Shown: piece after piece, positions 32,923 to 44,512 of the stretch
Layout: the number at the start of each line of letters is the position of its first letter
Position numbering within the stretch: the first letter of the stretch is position 1
DNA from: Cephalotus follicularis
Lineage: Eukaryota > Streptophyta > Magnoliopsida > Oxalidales > Cephalotaceae
Direction: 5' to 3'
Length of the DNA stretch: 64,000 bases
NCBI GenBank assembly: GCA_001972305.1
Contig: BDDD01001491.1
Coordinates: forward strand, 1-64,000
Notes under the pieces: model-generated
What the model saw: only the letters and a program-made list of their open reading frames with translations
What the model was told of the DNA's origin: nothing
The model's database searches: none
Made by a program: the position numbers and the translations under genes

Positions 32923-33665
32923 TGTACTTGTTCTCAAGCTTCATCGTCCAAGGATTTTGTTTAATGAAGTAGTTGGTGCGATGCATGTATGAAACGAGGA
33001 TTAATGTTTTCATATTTAAAAGTACGAATATTGATTGAACCCTCGTTTTATACTATTTCATTGTAATATGATTGTTGTTTCGTATTATCCATGTGACATT
33101 CGGTTTGATTGCATTTAACATAGCGGTTTAGCTTTAAAATTGAAACATCCTGAATTATGCTACATATAGGTTAACCGAAAAGTAAGATATTTACTTATGA
33201 TCTTTAGTTAGAGTGGCATCATTTCCACTGTGCTTGTCATAATCCCGATCCGGATCTAATGATCCTATGATCTTAAATGCATTACACAATCCCGATCTTA
33301 TGCACAATTAAGATCATGATTCTGATCTTAGGATCGGATAGGATCTAGATCCTGACCGATCCTAACATAGACTACGTATTTTTAGATTAATTTCAACTAA
33401 AAATATGTTTGAACGAGTTTCCTTTAAGTTAGTACATCTATAATTTGAGCTAAAACTATGATGTTTTTTTTAGTAAGCATAAAACTAAAAAAAAATCGCA
33501 ACCTCTGTATCTAAAACATTATGGAAAATAAATTAGTAGAAAAGAAACTGCAATCACAAACTGTTTCTCTAACTTGGTACACTAGACTTTGACGAGGTCA
33601 TTAGGTATGATTGATTCCATTAATAAAATTATATCTAATTTTACATTTCAGTTCAATATACGTAA
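32923..33665. other. AT-rich DNA without a recognised gene
   Basis: Continuation of the sequence that copia-II entered, up to the start of the copia-IV LTR. No coding trace or LTR module. A GATC-rich patch lies at 33240-33370. Confidence 0.6.
33240..33370. repeat. GATC-rich patch
   Basis: About a dozen GATC words in 130 bp, in variants such as cccgatccggatc, aagatcatgattctgatc and taggatcggataggatctag. Irregular spacing and self-complementary words suggest a degenerate simple repeat or a folded element remnant. Confidence 0.5.
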
Positions 33666-33868
33666 TGACAAATTTAGAGAGAAAATTTAAGATTATTCTC
33701 ATTCAGCTTCTATCAAAGATACAATGCTATATATAGGGACTATTCTAAGCTAAAATAGGAAACAAACAAATCTAGAAGATACAGCAATAATCTCACAAAT
33801 TAAGGGATCAAAATAAGATTTAAAAACTATCCCTATCTACTTATATACAGTTATTTCCTAATGAAAAG
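33666..33868 (-). mobile_element. Copia-IV 3' LTR, outer piece
   Basis: About 200 bp matching the copia-II LTR (tgacaaatttagagag... and gctatatatagggactatt). It stops where the SIRE LTR begins. The matching inner end of this LTR is at about 44513-44542, so the SIRE pair lies within this LTR. Confidence 0.75.
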
Positions 33869-34222
33869 TGTTGACGCTTTAGTCCCAATCCTTGTTTTGA
33901 TGATAACATATTTGCATTTAACAAGTTTACTTAATGTGCAAGTTATTACAAAGTTCAATACCAAGGCAAACACTCATCTGCAGAGAAGACATCGACCTTT
34001 CACAAATGACATCGACGTCCGTACAGAAAGACATCCATCCCTTTCAAGAAGACATCGACGTCTTTAAGTTACAAGATCAAATTACAATGAAGACATCGTC
34101 CTTCCAGTAATGACATCGACGTCCATACAGAAAGACATCGATCCCTTTCAAGAAGACATCGACGTCTTTAGTGACAGAAGCTACTGTTCAAATTTTAATT
34201 GAAGACATCGATCCCTACATGA
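33869..34222 (+). repeat. SIRE-A 5' LTR portion
   Basis: Starts TGTTGACGCTTTAGTCCC, identical in start to 39302, and matches 39302-39655 with about four differences. It includes the gacatcgacg word array. Confidence 0.85.
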
Positions 34223-36734
34223 ATTATGTGATGCTTGCCAACAAGGAAAACAAATAAGAGCAAGTTTTAAATCTATTAACATTGTCACAACTTCTAGGCC
34301 ACTCGAACTACTCCATATGGATCTTTTTGGACCAATAAACATAAGAAGCTTAGGAGGTAAATCTTATGCCTATGTTATTGTTGATGACTACACTAGGTAC
34401 ACAAGGGTTTATTTTTTGGCACACAAAAGTGAGACTTTTACATTCTTTGCCAATTTTTGTATAATTGTAGAAAAAGAAAAAGGACTTTCAATTTTGAAAA
34501 TTAGAAGTGACCATGGCAAAGAATTCGAAAATAATATTTTTGATGATTATTGCATTAAAAATGGTTTTAAACAAGAATTTTCAACCCCTAGGACTCCTCA
34601 ACAAAATGGAGTTGTTGAAAGGAGAAATAGAACATTAGAAGAAATGACTAGAACAATGCTTTGCGAAAATGATTTACCAAAGTATTTTTGGGCCGAAGCC
34701 ACAAACACCGCATGTTATATTTTAAATAGAACATCAATAAGGCCTATTCTCAAAAAGACTTCATACGAGTTATGGAAGGAGAGAAAGCCTAACATTAGTT
34801 ACTTTCGCGCTTTCGGATGTAAATGCTTCATACACAACAATGGAAAAGATCAACTTGGTAAGTTTGACTCTAAAGCGGATGAAGGTATATTTCTTGGATA
34901 CTCCCTTACTAGTAAAGCTTATAGATGTTTCAATAAACGTACATTACTTGTAGAAGAATCTATGCATATTGTTTTTGATGAGTTACATGATTCTACCTCA
35001 CATGTGCATGATAGTATAGATTTTCATGAACCATCGGAGGACATAGATATAGAACCTAAGGATAGCTACCAAAAAGAACTTATAGATAAGACATATAAGG
35101 TAGTTAGAGACCACCCACATGAGGCTATCATTGGTGACATTCAACAAGGTATTAGAACTAGGTCTAGAGCAAACACTTGTAACTATGTTGCATGCCTTTC
35201 TCACCTAAAACCCAAGAACTTTGTAGAAACCGAAAAAGATGAATATTGGATTGTAGCTATGCAAGAAGAGCTAAACCAATTTGATAGAAACAAAGTTTGG
35301 TGTTTAGTACCTAGACCAAAGGACCATTCGGTAATAGGAACTAAATGGGTTTTTAGAAACAAAATGGACAATCAAGGGATCATCATTAGAAACAAGGCTA
35401 GACTAGTTGCCCAAGGCTATTCACAAGAAGAAGGAATAGACTATGAGGAGACATATGCACCGGTTGCTAGACTAGAATCCATTCGTTTATTACTTGCATT
35501 TGCTTGCTTTAATAATTTCAAATTATATCAAATGGATGTGAAAAACGCCTTTTTAAATGGTTTTATCAAAGAAGAGGTATATGTTGAACAACCTCAAGGT
35601 TTTGAGGATCCTCACTTTCCAACTCATGTTTTCAAGTTAAACAAAGTTTTATATGGACTCAAACAAGCCCCTCGTGCTTGGAATGAGAGGTTGACAAAGT
35701 TTTTAATTGAAAATGATTTTAAACGAGGAAATGTTGATATTACTCTTTTTACAAAATCTAAAGGTAATGATTTACTTATTGTTCAAATTTATATTGATGA
35801 TATTATCTTTGGATCTACTAATGACTCTTTGTGCAAGGATTTTTCAAATACCTTGAAATCTGAATTTGAAATGAGTTTAATGGGAGAGCTCAACTATTTT
35901 CTTGGATTACAAATCACACAAAACAAAGATGGGATCTTCATCAACCAAACAAAATATGTAAAGGACATTCTCAAGAAGTTTGGAATGGAGAATGCTAAAA
36001 CGAGCAAGACTCCTATGAGCACCTCTATAAAGCTTGACAAAGATGAACAAGGTAAACATGTCGATCAAAAGCTTTATAGAAGTATGATAGGTTCTTTATT
36101 GCACTTAACCGCAAGTAGACCCGATATTTTGTTTAGTGTGTGCTTGTGTGCCCGTTTTCAATCCTATCCTAAAGAATCCCATTTATTTGCCGTGAAACGT
36201 ATTTTTAAATATCTTGTATACAAACCTACATTAGGCTTGTGGTATTCCTGAGATTCTAATTTTGATTTACATTCTTACTCGGATGCCGACTTTGGTGGTT
36301 ATAAAGTTGACCGCAAGAGCACTAGTGGCTCATGCCAATACCTAGGGAGCATGCCTGTCTCTTGGTTTAGTAAAAAGCAAAATTCAGTAGCTTTATCTAC
36401 CACCGAAGCTGAATATATTGCAGTAGGTAGTTGTTGTGCTCAAATCCTTTGGCAAAAGCAACAATTGGTTGATTATGATATATGTGTTAAAGATGTATTT
36501 ATCAAATGTGATAATACTAGTAGTATTTGCCTAGCTAAGAACCTAGTTCATCATTCTAGGACAAAGCACATTGATATTAGATACCACTTCTTAAGAGAAC
36601 ATGTAGAAAGTGGTGACATTGTTTTAGAGTATATTCCCACCGAAAAACAAGTGACGGATATTTTCACCAAACCACTAGATGAAAATTCGTTTTCTAAGTT
36701 TAGAAGAGAATTAGGTTTATGTGAGTTTGAATGA
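34223..36734 (+). pseudogene. SIRE-A pol: integrase, reverse transcriptase, RNase H
   Basis: From the integrase zinc-finger end ([16 protein letters not shown]) through the core ([55 protein letters not shown]). Reverse transcriptase follows ([86 protein letters not shown]), then RNase H (SWFSKKQNSVALSTTEAEY, CDNTSSICLAKN, RTKHIDIRYHF, FTKPLDENSFSKFRRELGL). Motif order and wording are typical SIRE. Mostly open, with one or two breaks. Confidence 0.9.
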
Positions 36735-36837
36735 TGTTTATCATGTTTGAATGATTGTTTTGATTGAATGCATATTTGATGTGATGATTGATTTTTGGTT
36801 TTTGTTCTGTTTTTGCTTGATTTTCTGTTATGTTTTA

Positions 36838-37125
36838 CAAAAACGTCGACTTCTTTTCTGGAAAATTCTATGCTTTACAAAAACACGTCAACTTCTTTCC
36901 TGCAAATTTTATGCCTTATGAAAATCACGTCGATCTCTTTTTAAAACATCGATCTCTTTGTGTTTCCCTGAAACACGTCGACTTCTTTTAAAACGCGTCG
37001 ATGCTTCAGAAAATGCAGCGTTTTTTGAATTGATTTCTTCCGTTATTTTAAAGAACGCGTCGACGTCTTTTGATTCACGTCGACGTCTTTCACTCAGAAA
37101 TCGACTTCTTCATAAAAAAACGTCG
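36838..37125 (+). repeat. Word array in the SIRE-A pol-env spacer
   Basis: About nine copies of cgtcgacttcttt, cgtcgatctcttt and cgtcgacgtctttt variants between pol and the envelope-like ORF. The same kind of array occurs in this spacer of SIRE-B, -C and -D, with different words in C and D. Confidence 0.75.
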
Positions 37126-37334
37126 ATCTCATGCTCATTATACACTTTAACCCTACTCTGAGTCTTTTCAAAAATTTCTACTCTCTCTATTTTTCTTTCA
37201 AAAATCATTCTATTTGTTCGAAAACAATCTTCTGATTACTTTTTCGACATCAAAAATAGTTTTCATCTCCTCCAATCCATCTGTTTTTATCACTCTCTGT
37301 GTTTATCTTTTGTACTCACCAACTGTTTGATATT

Positions 37335-38651
37335 ATGCCGAGGACAAAACGAACTGGCAAAAATAAGGCTGCATCTTCCTCTCAGCCTAAGAAATCTGCC
37401 AAAAGGCAGAGGCTTGAACTTAGAGAGTCTTCCCAAGACCCTGCTCTCCAATCGGATTCAGAATCCGAAGAGCAAGTCCCTCTTAGAAATGTAGTTTTTG
37501 TTGACAAAAGAGTTATGAGAGGCAGAAACATAGATTTAGATTTCTGTTCTTCAGAGTTTTTTTTTGTTTCTTGGTTAGATGACCTCCATCTTCTTCCCCT
37601 TGTACAAATCCAGGACCCTTTTTACATAAAATTGGTCAAGGAATTTTACATGAACCTTCGGATTATTTCAAGCCCTAATGAGGAATTTGCACTCTCCGCT
37701 TCTGTCAAAGGGCAGCGAATCAATCTAGATGCTAGGATTCTAGCCTCTATCCTACACATTCCACATACCGGTTTATACATTTTTGAACATAAAAAATGGC
37801 CGGAGGTTGAGGGTTTTCACCCTAATCAAATTTTGTCCATTCTCTACCCAAATGATCCAAATATTCATCCCAATATGGTACTGACCACCAATAGATTATC
37901 AGTTGACCATAGGCTTCTCCACCATCACATTGTACACTAATTTCTTCCCACCGGTGGTGGGTATGCAAAACTTTCCCGGATGCAAGCTTTTCTCATGTGG
38001 TGCATCCTCTCTAAGATAGAATTCTATTTTCCCCTTCTCATGCTCAAGACTATGGTAAGAGCATTCTCAAAAAAGAAATCAGTTCTACCCTTCGGATCAA
38101 TCCTTACCAAAGTCTTCCAACAACATCAAATTCGGCTAGAAGGAGAAATTGCAACGAAATTGAAGAAAGATGACACTTACAACAAGAGCACTATGAATAG
38201 AATGGGGTGGAAAAAGCAAGAAGGCATTTGGACTTATTACCCCAAAGTTGATCAAGTGCAAAGGATTGCAAGAGAAGAGCAAGAAGAGAACCCTCCTTGG
38301 GAAGCTCACGAAGAATCTGCACCTGCTCAGGCTCAAACTCAAGGAACCTCATCCTCTACTGATTTTGACAGGATGATGGAGTATATGCGCTCAAGATTTG
38401 ATTCTATGCAAGCTTCGCTTGAAGAGAAATTTGAGCAAGTCAACACGCGGCTTACTAGCTTGGAAAAAGATCATGTCACGATTCGATCCGACTTCGATAA
38501 CATCGATGACACCATCTACTAGGACCTAAAGGTCGTAAGGAGGCGTCTCAAAAGGATGGAACGAAAACTCGCTGATTCCAAGACTATTGATGGTTGCGAA
38601 CAGACTTCGGGCGATGACTCCGATTCCGATGCCCCTCCTGCTGCTGCCTAA
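37335..38651 (+). pseudogene. SIRE-A envelope-like ORF
   Basis: Third ORF after pol. A basic, Ser-rich N-terminus (MPRTKRTGKNKAASSSQPKK) precedes a central domain shared with the other three SIRE copies (VKEFYMNLRI, LDARILASILHIPHTGLY, MNRMGWKKQEG) and a C-terminal coiled-coil-like part (MRSRFDSMQASLEEKFEQ). This matches what is usually annotated in plants as envelope-like or putative plant transposon protein. I see no clear signal peptide or transmembrane segment, so an envelope role is unproven. About two breaks. Confidence 0.75.
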
Positions 38652-39287
38652 TCTTGTTGTTGTTTTTTGATTTGTTTCTTCTTGTTGTTTTTGTTTTTGT
38701 TGTGTTGTAATGAAACTAAATGTTGTTTATATTTTTGTAAGAACAAAGTTTGTTAATGAAATTATGATTGTGTTTATGAATGGTGTTTATAAATTTTATG
38801 TTTATGATATTATGAATCGTGATATGGTAATTGGTTAATGATATAATTGTGTTGAATGAATGTGTTTTCTCAATTATTGCCGATAATAATGTTCATTGCC
38901 GATATTTTGATATTTTGTGCATAATGCCTATGTTCATATTCTTTTTACCCTTGCTTTTATTAAGGGGAGCTAATGATTTCTGCCTTTTGTGGAACTTTTT
39001 GATGCTATACAAAAAAGGGGGAGAAATGACTCAAAATGATAAGCTCAAAATGTTAGGTTTTGGGAGAAATGGCTCAAGAGAAAAGGCTCAATGCTAGAGT
39101 TTTTGATTGATATGGGAGAAAAGAACTCTCAACAGCAAAACTCATTGCTAAACTGATATTGCACAGGAACTTTCTTATGAACATTGCCATTGCTTACTTT
39201 ATAAGATATCTCTATTGGTATTTACTTATGTTTTAAATTGGTATTACTTATGTCTATACTTTTTTTGAGCAAATTTTTGTCATCATC
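38652..39287 (+). other. SIRE-A 3' non-coding region with extra purine tracts
   Basis: AT-rich, no gene. Purine runs resembling the polypurine tract occur before the real one (aaggggagcta near 38963 and aaaagggggagaaatg near 39013). Confidence 0.65.
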
Positions 39288-39301
39288 AAAAAGGGGGAGA
39301 T
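39288..39301 (+). other. SIRE-A polypurine tract
   Basis: aaaaagggggagat immediately before the 3' LTR. The same word precedes the LTR of SIRE-D at 63969-63982 and, in reverse complement, SIRE-B at 41281. Confidence 0.9.
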
Positions 39302-40267
39302 TGTTGACGCTTTAGTCCCAATCCTTGTTTTGATGATAACATATTTGCATTTAACAATTTTACTTAATGTGCAAGATATTACAAAGTTCAATACCAAGGC
39401 AAACACTCATCTGCAGAGAAGACATCGACCTTTCACAAATGACATCGACGTCCGTACAGAAAGACATCGATCCCTTTCAAGAAGACATCGACGTCTTTAA
39501 GTTACAAGATCAAATTACAATGAAGACATCGTCCTTCCAGTAATGACATCGACGTCCGTACAGAAAGACATCGATCCCTTTCAAGAAGACATCGACGTCT
39601 TTAGTGACAGAAGCTACTGTTCAAATTTTAATTGAAGACATCGATCCCTACATGCAAAGACATCGACGTCCATACAAAAGACATCGACACCTTTCCATAG
39701 ACATCGACGCCTTTCTAGAGCTACCTGCATATCCCAGAAAAGACATCGACCCCTACAGAAGAAGTCGATGTGATGCTCAAAGATTCAAATGCTGAAGATT
39801 TCCCAGAAATGACATCGACGCCTTTAAAAGGACATCGACGTCTTTTTAAATGGATTGACCCGGGAAACATGGAATGGCTAGTACCTGCACTTCCAACGGC
39901 TATCAACTATCAAAGACATCGACGACTTTCCAAAAGACATCGACGTCTTTATGTCAGCAGAGACAAAAATCAAAGATTGCAACTACACATTTTTAAATCA
40001 AAAGCTTCCATGATTTATGCAACGGCTACAAATCTTTTCTGCCTATAAAAGGAAGACTGAAACCTCAGAAGAACATACTGAACTAAGAACAATTCAGAAT
40101 TATTCACATCAATTACACAACTTCAAAAGAGATATCAAATTCAAGCATTCTAGTGTGTAAAAGCTCAAAGTGCTCTATAGTGTTCTAAAAAGCTTCTAAG
40201 CTCTATCCTTTGAGATTTTCTGAGTGTTTCATATTGTGAGCTGTATTATTCATATCAACCTATTTGA
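39302..40267 (+). repeat. SIRE-A 3' LTR portion
   Basis: Starts TGTTGACGC. It contains the dense gacatcgacg array (39418-39960), a TATA-like tgcctataaaagga near 40040 and a run of short low-complexity segments. The match to SIRE-B stops at 40267, at the centre of the inverted repeat. Confidence 0.85.
39418..39960 (+). repeat. Word array in the SIRE-A LTR
   Basis: About 18 copies of gacatcgacg / gacatcgatc, often within longer self-complementary words such as aaagacatcgacgtcttt, upstream of the presumed promoter near 40040. Confidence 0.85.
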
Positions 40268-41280
40268 CCTTAGAGGATTCTCCTCTTTTACAAGTAATAT
40301 GTGAAAGTGTTTACAAGATAACCTCTCAAATAGGTTGATATGAATAATACAGCTCACAATATGAAACACTCAGAAAATCTCAAAGTATAGAGCTTAGAAG
40401 CTTTTTAGAACACTATAGAGCACTTTGAGCTTTTACACACTAGAATGCTTGAATTTGATATCTCTCTTGAAGTTGTGTAATTGATGTGAATAATTCTGAA
40501 TTGTTGTTATTCTTCTGAGGTTTCAGTCTTCCTTTTATAGGCAGAAAAGATTTGTAGCCATTGCATAATTCATGGAAGCTTTTGATTAATAAATGTGTTG
40601 ATGCAACTTTGAATTTTGTCTTCTGCTGACATAAAGACGTCGATGTCTTTGGAAATGCGTCGATGTCTTTGATAGTTGATAGCCGTTGGAAGTGCGCGTA
40701 CTAGCCGTTCCATGTTTCCCGAGTCAAAGCATTTAAAAATACGTAGATGTCTTTTTAAAGGCGTCGATGTCATTTCTGGGAAATCTCCAGCATTTGAAAC
40801 TTTGAGCATCACATCGACTTCTTCTGTAGGGGTCGATGTCTTTTCTGGGAAATGCAGATAGGTCTAGAAAGACGACGATGTCTATGGAAAGGCGTCGATG
40901 TCTTTTGTACAGACGTCGATGTCTTTATATGTAGGGATCGATGTCTTCAATTAAAATTAGAACAGTAGCTTCTGTCACTAAAGACGTCGATGTCTTCTTG
41001 AACGGGATCGATGTCTTTCTGTACGGACGTCGATGTCATTACTGAAAGGACGATGTCTTCATTGTAATTTGATCTTGTAACTTAAAGGCGTCGATGTCTT
41101 CTTGAAAGGGATCGATGTCTTTCTGTACGGACGTCAATGTCATTTGTGAAAGGTCGATGTCTTCTCTGCAGATAAGTGTTTGCCTTGGTATTGAACTTTG
41201 TAATATCTTGCACATCAAGTAAACTTGTCAAATGCAAATATGTTATCATCAAAACTAGGATTGATACTAAATCGTCAACA
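40268..41280 (-). repeat. SIRE-B LTR
   Basis: Minus-strand start TGTTGACGATTTAG at 41280; word array at 41165-40630. It runs across the 58-bp spacer of the inverted repeat, so it extends slightly further than the SIRE-A 3' LTR. The LTR end is not clearly seen. Confidence 0.8.
40630..41165 (-). repeat. Word array in the SIRE-B LTR
   Basis: About 18 copies of the word in forms such as gtcgatgtcttt and gacgtcgatgtc. More of the words here read gacgtcgatg, where SIRE-A has gacatcgacg. Confidence 0.85.
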
Positions 41281-41951
41281 ATCTCCCCCTTTTTTATGAT
41301 GACAAAAATTTGCTCAAAAAGGCATAAACATAAGTAATACCAATTTAAAACATAAGCAAATACCAATAGAGATATCTTATAAAGTAAGCAATGGCAATGT
41401 TCATAAGAAAGTTCCTGTGCAATATCAGTTTAGCAATGAGTTTTGCTGTTGAGAGTTCTTTTCTCCCATATCAATCAAAAACTCTAGCATTGAGCCTTTT
41501 CTCTTGAGCCATTTCTCCCAAAACCTAACATTTTGAGCTTATCATTTTGAGCCATTTCTCCCCCTTTTTTGTATAGCATCAAAAAGTTCCACAAAAGGCA
41601 GAAATCATTAGCTCCCCCTTAATAAAAGCAAGGGTAAAAAGAATATGATCATAGGCATTATGCACAAAATATCAAAATACCGGCAATGAACATAATTATC
41701 GGCAATAATTGAGAAAACACAATCATACAACACAATTATATCATAAACCAAATACACATTCATACAACCATATCACAATTCATAATATCATAAACATAAA
41801 AATGTATAAACACCATTCATAAACACAATCATAAAAACACATAATTTCATTAATAAACTTTGTTCTTACAAAAATATAAACAACATTTAGTTTCATTACA
41901 ACACAACAAAAACAAAAACAACAAGAAACAAATCAAAAAACAACAACAAGA

Positions 41952-43269
41952 TCAGGCAGCAGCAGGAGGGGCATCGGAATCGGAGTCATCGCCCGAAGTC
42001 TGTTCGCAACCATCAATAGTCTTGGAATCGGCGAGTTTTCGTTCCATCCTTTTGAGACGCCTCCTTACGACCTTTAGGTCGTAGTAGAAGGTGTCATCGA
42101 TGTTATCGAAGTCGGATCGAATCGTGACATGATCTTTTTCCAAGCTAGTAAGCCGCGTGTTGACTTGCTCAAATTTCTCTTCAAGCGAAGCTTGCATAGA
42201 ATCAAATCTTGAGCGCATATACTCCATCATCCTGTCAAAATCAGTAGAGGATGAGGTTCCTTGAGCTTGAGCCTGAGCAGGTGCAGATTCTTCGTGAGCT
42301 TCCCAAGGAGGGTTCTCTTCTTGCTCTTCTCTTGCAATCCTTTGCACTTGATCAACTTTGGGGAAATAAGTCCAAATGCCTTCTTGCTTTTTCCACCCCA
42401 TTCTATTCATAGTGCTCTTGTTGTAAGTGTCATCTTTCTTCAATTTCGTTGCAATTTCTCCTTCTAGCCGAATTTGATGATGTTGGAAGACTTTGGTAAG
42501 GATTGATCCGAAGGGTAGAACTGATTTCTTTTTTGAGAATGCTCTTACCATAGTCTTGAGCATGAGAAGGGGAAAAAAGAATTCTATCTTAGAGAGGATG
42601 CACCACATGAGAAAAGCTTGCATCCGGGAAAGTTTTGCATACCCACCACCGGTGGGAAGAAATTAGTGTACAATGAGATGGTGGAGAAGCCTATGGTCAA
42701 CTGATAATCTATTGGTGGTCAGTACCATATTGGGATGAATATTTGGATCATTTGGGTAGAGAATGGACAAAATTTGATTAGGGTGAAAACCCTCAACCTC
42801 CGGCCATTTTTTATGTTCAAAAATGTATAAACCGGTATGTGGAATGTGTAGGATAGAGGCTAGAATCCTAGCATCTAGATTGATTCGCTGCCCTTTGACA
42901 GAAGCGGAGAGTGCAAATTCCTCATTAGGGCTTGAAAAAATCCGAAGGTTCATGTAAAATTCCTTGACCAATTTTATGTAAAAAGGGTCCTGGATTTGTA
43001 CAAGGGGAAGAAGATGGAGGTCATCTAACCAAGAAACAAAAAAAAAACTCTGAAGAACAGAAATCTAAATCTATGTTTCTGCCTCACATAACTCTTTTGT
43101 CAACAAAAACTACATTTCTAAGAGGGACTTGCTCTTCGGATTCTGAATCCGATTGGAGAGCAGGGTCGTGGGAAGACTCTCTAAGTTCAAGCCTCTGCCT
43201 TTTGGCAGATTTCTTAGGCTGAGAGGAAGATGCAGCCTTATTTTTGCCAGTTCGTTTTGTCCTCGGCAT
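41952..43269 (-). pseudogene. SIRE-B envelope-like ORF
   Basis: Nearly identical to the SIRE-A ORF over its whole length, with the same basic N-terminus, central domain and coiled-coil-like C-terminus, ending in a Ser/Asp-rich tail and PPAAA. Same caution about function. About two breaks. Confidence 0.75.
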
Positions 43270-43479
43270 AATATCAAACAGTTGGTGAGTACAAAAGATA
43301 AACACAGAGAGTGATAAAAACAGATGGATTGGAGGAGATGAAAACTATTTTTGATGTCGAAAAAGTAATCAGAAGATTGTTTTCGAACAAATAGAATGAT
43401 TTTTGAAAGAAAAATAGAGAGAGTAGAAATTTTTGAAAAGACTCAGAGTAGGGTTAAAGTGTATAATGAGCATGAGATC

Positions 43480-43770
43480 GACGTTTTTTTATGAAGAAGT
43501 CGATTTCTGAGTGAAAGACGTCGACGTGAATCAAAAGACGTCGACGCGTTCTTTAAAAGAACGGAAGAAATCGATTCAGAAAACACTGCGTTTTGAAAAG
43601 CATCGACGCGTTTTAAAAGAAGTCGACGTGTTTCAGGGAAACACAAAGAGATCGATGTTTTAAAAAAAGATCGACGTGATTTTCATAAGGCATAAAATTT
43701 GCAGAAAAGAAGTCGACGTGTTTTTGTAAAGCATAGAATTTTCCAGAAAAGAAGTCGACGTTTTTTGTAA
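43480..43770 (-). repeat. Word array in the SIRE-B pol-env spacer
   Basis: Counterpart of 36838-37125, about 97 percent alike by eye; words cgtcgacttctttt and cgtcgacgtctttt. Confidence 0.75.
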
Positions 43771-43870
43771 AACAGAACAGAAAATCAAGCAAAAACAGAA
43801 CAAAAACCAAAAATCAATCATCACATCAAATATGCATTCAATCAAAACAATCATTCAAACATAATAAACA

Positions 43871-44504
43871 TCATTCAAGCTCACATAAACCTAATTCTCT
43901 TCTAAACTTAGAAAAAGAATTTTCATCTAGTGGTTTGGTGAAAATATCCGCCACTTGTTTTTCGGTGGGAATATACTCTAAAACAATGTCACCACTTTCT
44001 ACATGTTCTCTTAAGAAGTGGTATCTAATATCAATGTGCTTTGTCCTAGAATGATGAACTGGGTTCTTAGCTAGGCAAATACTACTAGTATTATCACATT
44101 TGATAGATACATCCTTAACACATATACCATAATCAACCAATTGTTGCTTTTGCCAAAGAATTTGTGCACAACTACCTACAGCAATATATTCAGCTTCAGT
44201 GGTAGATAAAGCTACTGAATTTTGCTTTTTACTAAACCAAGAGACAAGCATGCTCCCTAGGTTATTGGCATGAGCCACTAGTGCTCTTGCGATCAACTTT
44301 ATAACCACCAAAGTCGGCATCCGAGTAAGAATGTAAATCAAAATTAGAATCTCGAGAATACCATAAGCCTAGAGTAGGTGTGTATGCAAGATATTTAAAA
44401 ATACGTTTCACAGCAAATAAATGAGATTCTTTTGGATTAGATTGAAAACGGGCACACAAGCACACACTAAACAAAATATCGGGCCTACTTGCGGTTAAGT
44501 ACAA
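43871..44504 (-). pseudogene. SIRE-B pol, RT end and RNase H
   Basis: Carries [55 protein letters not shown] and FTKPLDENSFSKFRRELGL, the same wording as SIRE-A. Only the last part of pol is present. Fossil. Confidence 0.85.
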
Positions 44505-44512
44505 TAAGAATT

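Larger units (their letters stand above)
33869..40267 (+). mobile_element. SIRE-lineage Ty1/copia element (SIRE-A), envelope-like ORF bearing
   Basis: Plus strand. Parts: 5' LTR portion (33869-34222), integrase-RT-RNase H (34223-36734), spacer with word array (36735-37298), envelope-like ORF (37335-38651), non-coding tail, polypurine tract (39288-39301), 3' LTR portion (39302-40267). Gag and protease are not present. The order pol, then an extra ORF, then LTR, and the purine-tract word aaagggggagat, are SIRE/Sirevirus traits. Few breaks in what remains (about three to five). The two LTR portions differ by only about 1 percent, so the copy looks young, probably under a million years. Confidence 0.88.
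36105..44512. repeat. Giant inverted repeat, two arms of about 4.2 kb
   Basis: Arm 1 is 36105-40267 and arm 2 is 40326-44512 in opposite orientation, with a 58-bp single-copy spacer (40268-40325) between. Each arm carries the end of pol, the pol-env spacer, the envelope-like ORF, polypurine tract and LTR of a SIRE element. By eye the arms differ by about 1-3 percent internally and about 5-7 percent in the LTR. The spacer reads as a continuation of the SIRE-B LTR. Confidence 0.88.
40268..44512 (-). mobile_element. SIRE-lineage Ty1/copia element (SIRE-B), 3' half
   Basis: Minus strand: end of reverse transcriptase and RNase H (44504-43871), spacer array (43770-43480), envelope-like ORF (43269-41952), polypurine tract (41296-41281) and LTR (41280-40268). 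It is a close sister of SIRE-A, facing it tail to tail. The upstream half of the element is not in the window; at about 44512 the copia-IV LTR resumes. About four to six breaks in the parts present. Confidence 0.88.

Noticed and set aside
37335-38651. Host gene encoding a coiled-coil nuclear protein
   Set aside because: The same ORF occurs four times, always just after SIRE pol or before a SIRE purine tract and LTR.
36105-44512. Inverted repeat as a DNA transposon with giant terminal repeats
   Set aside because: The arms are SIRE pol, envelope-like ORF and LTR; no transposase, and the arms lie inside a copia LTR as two retroelement pieces.
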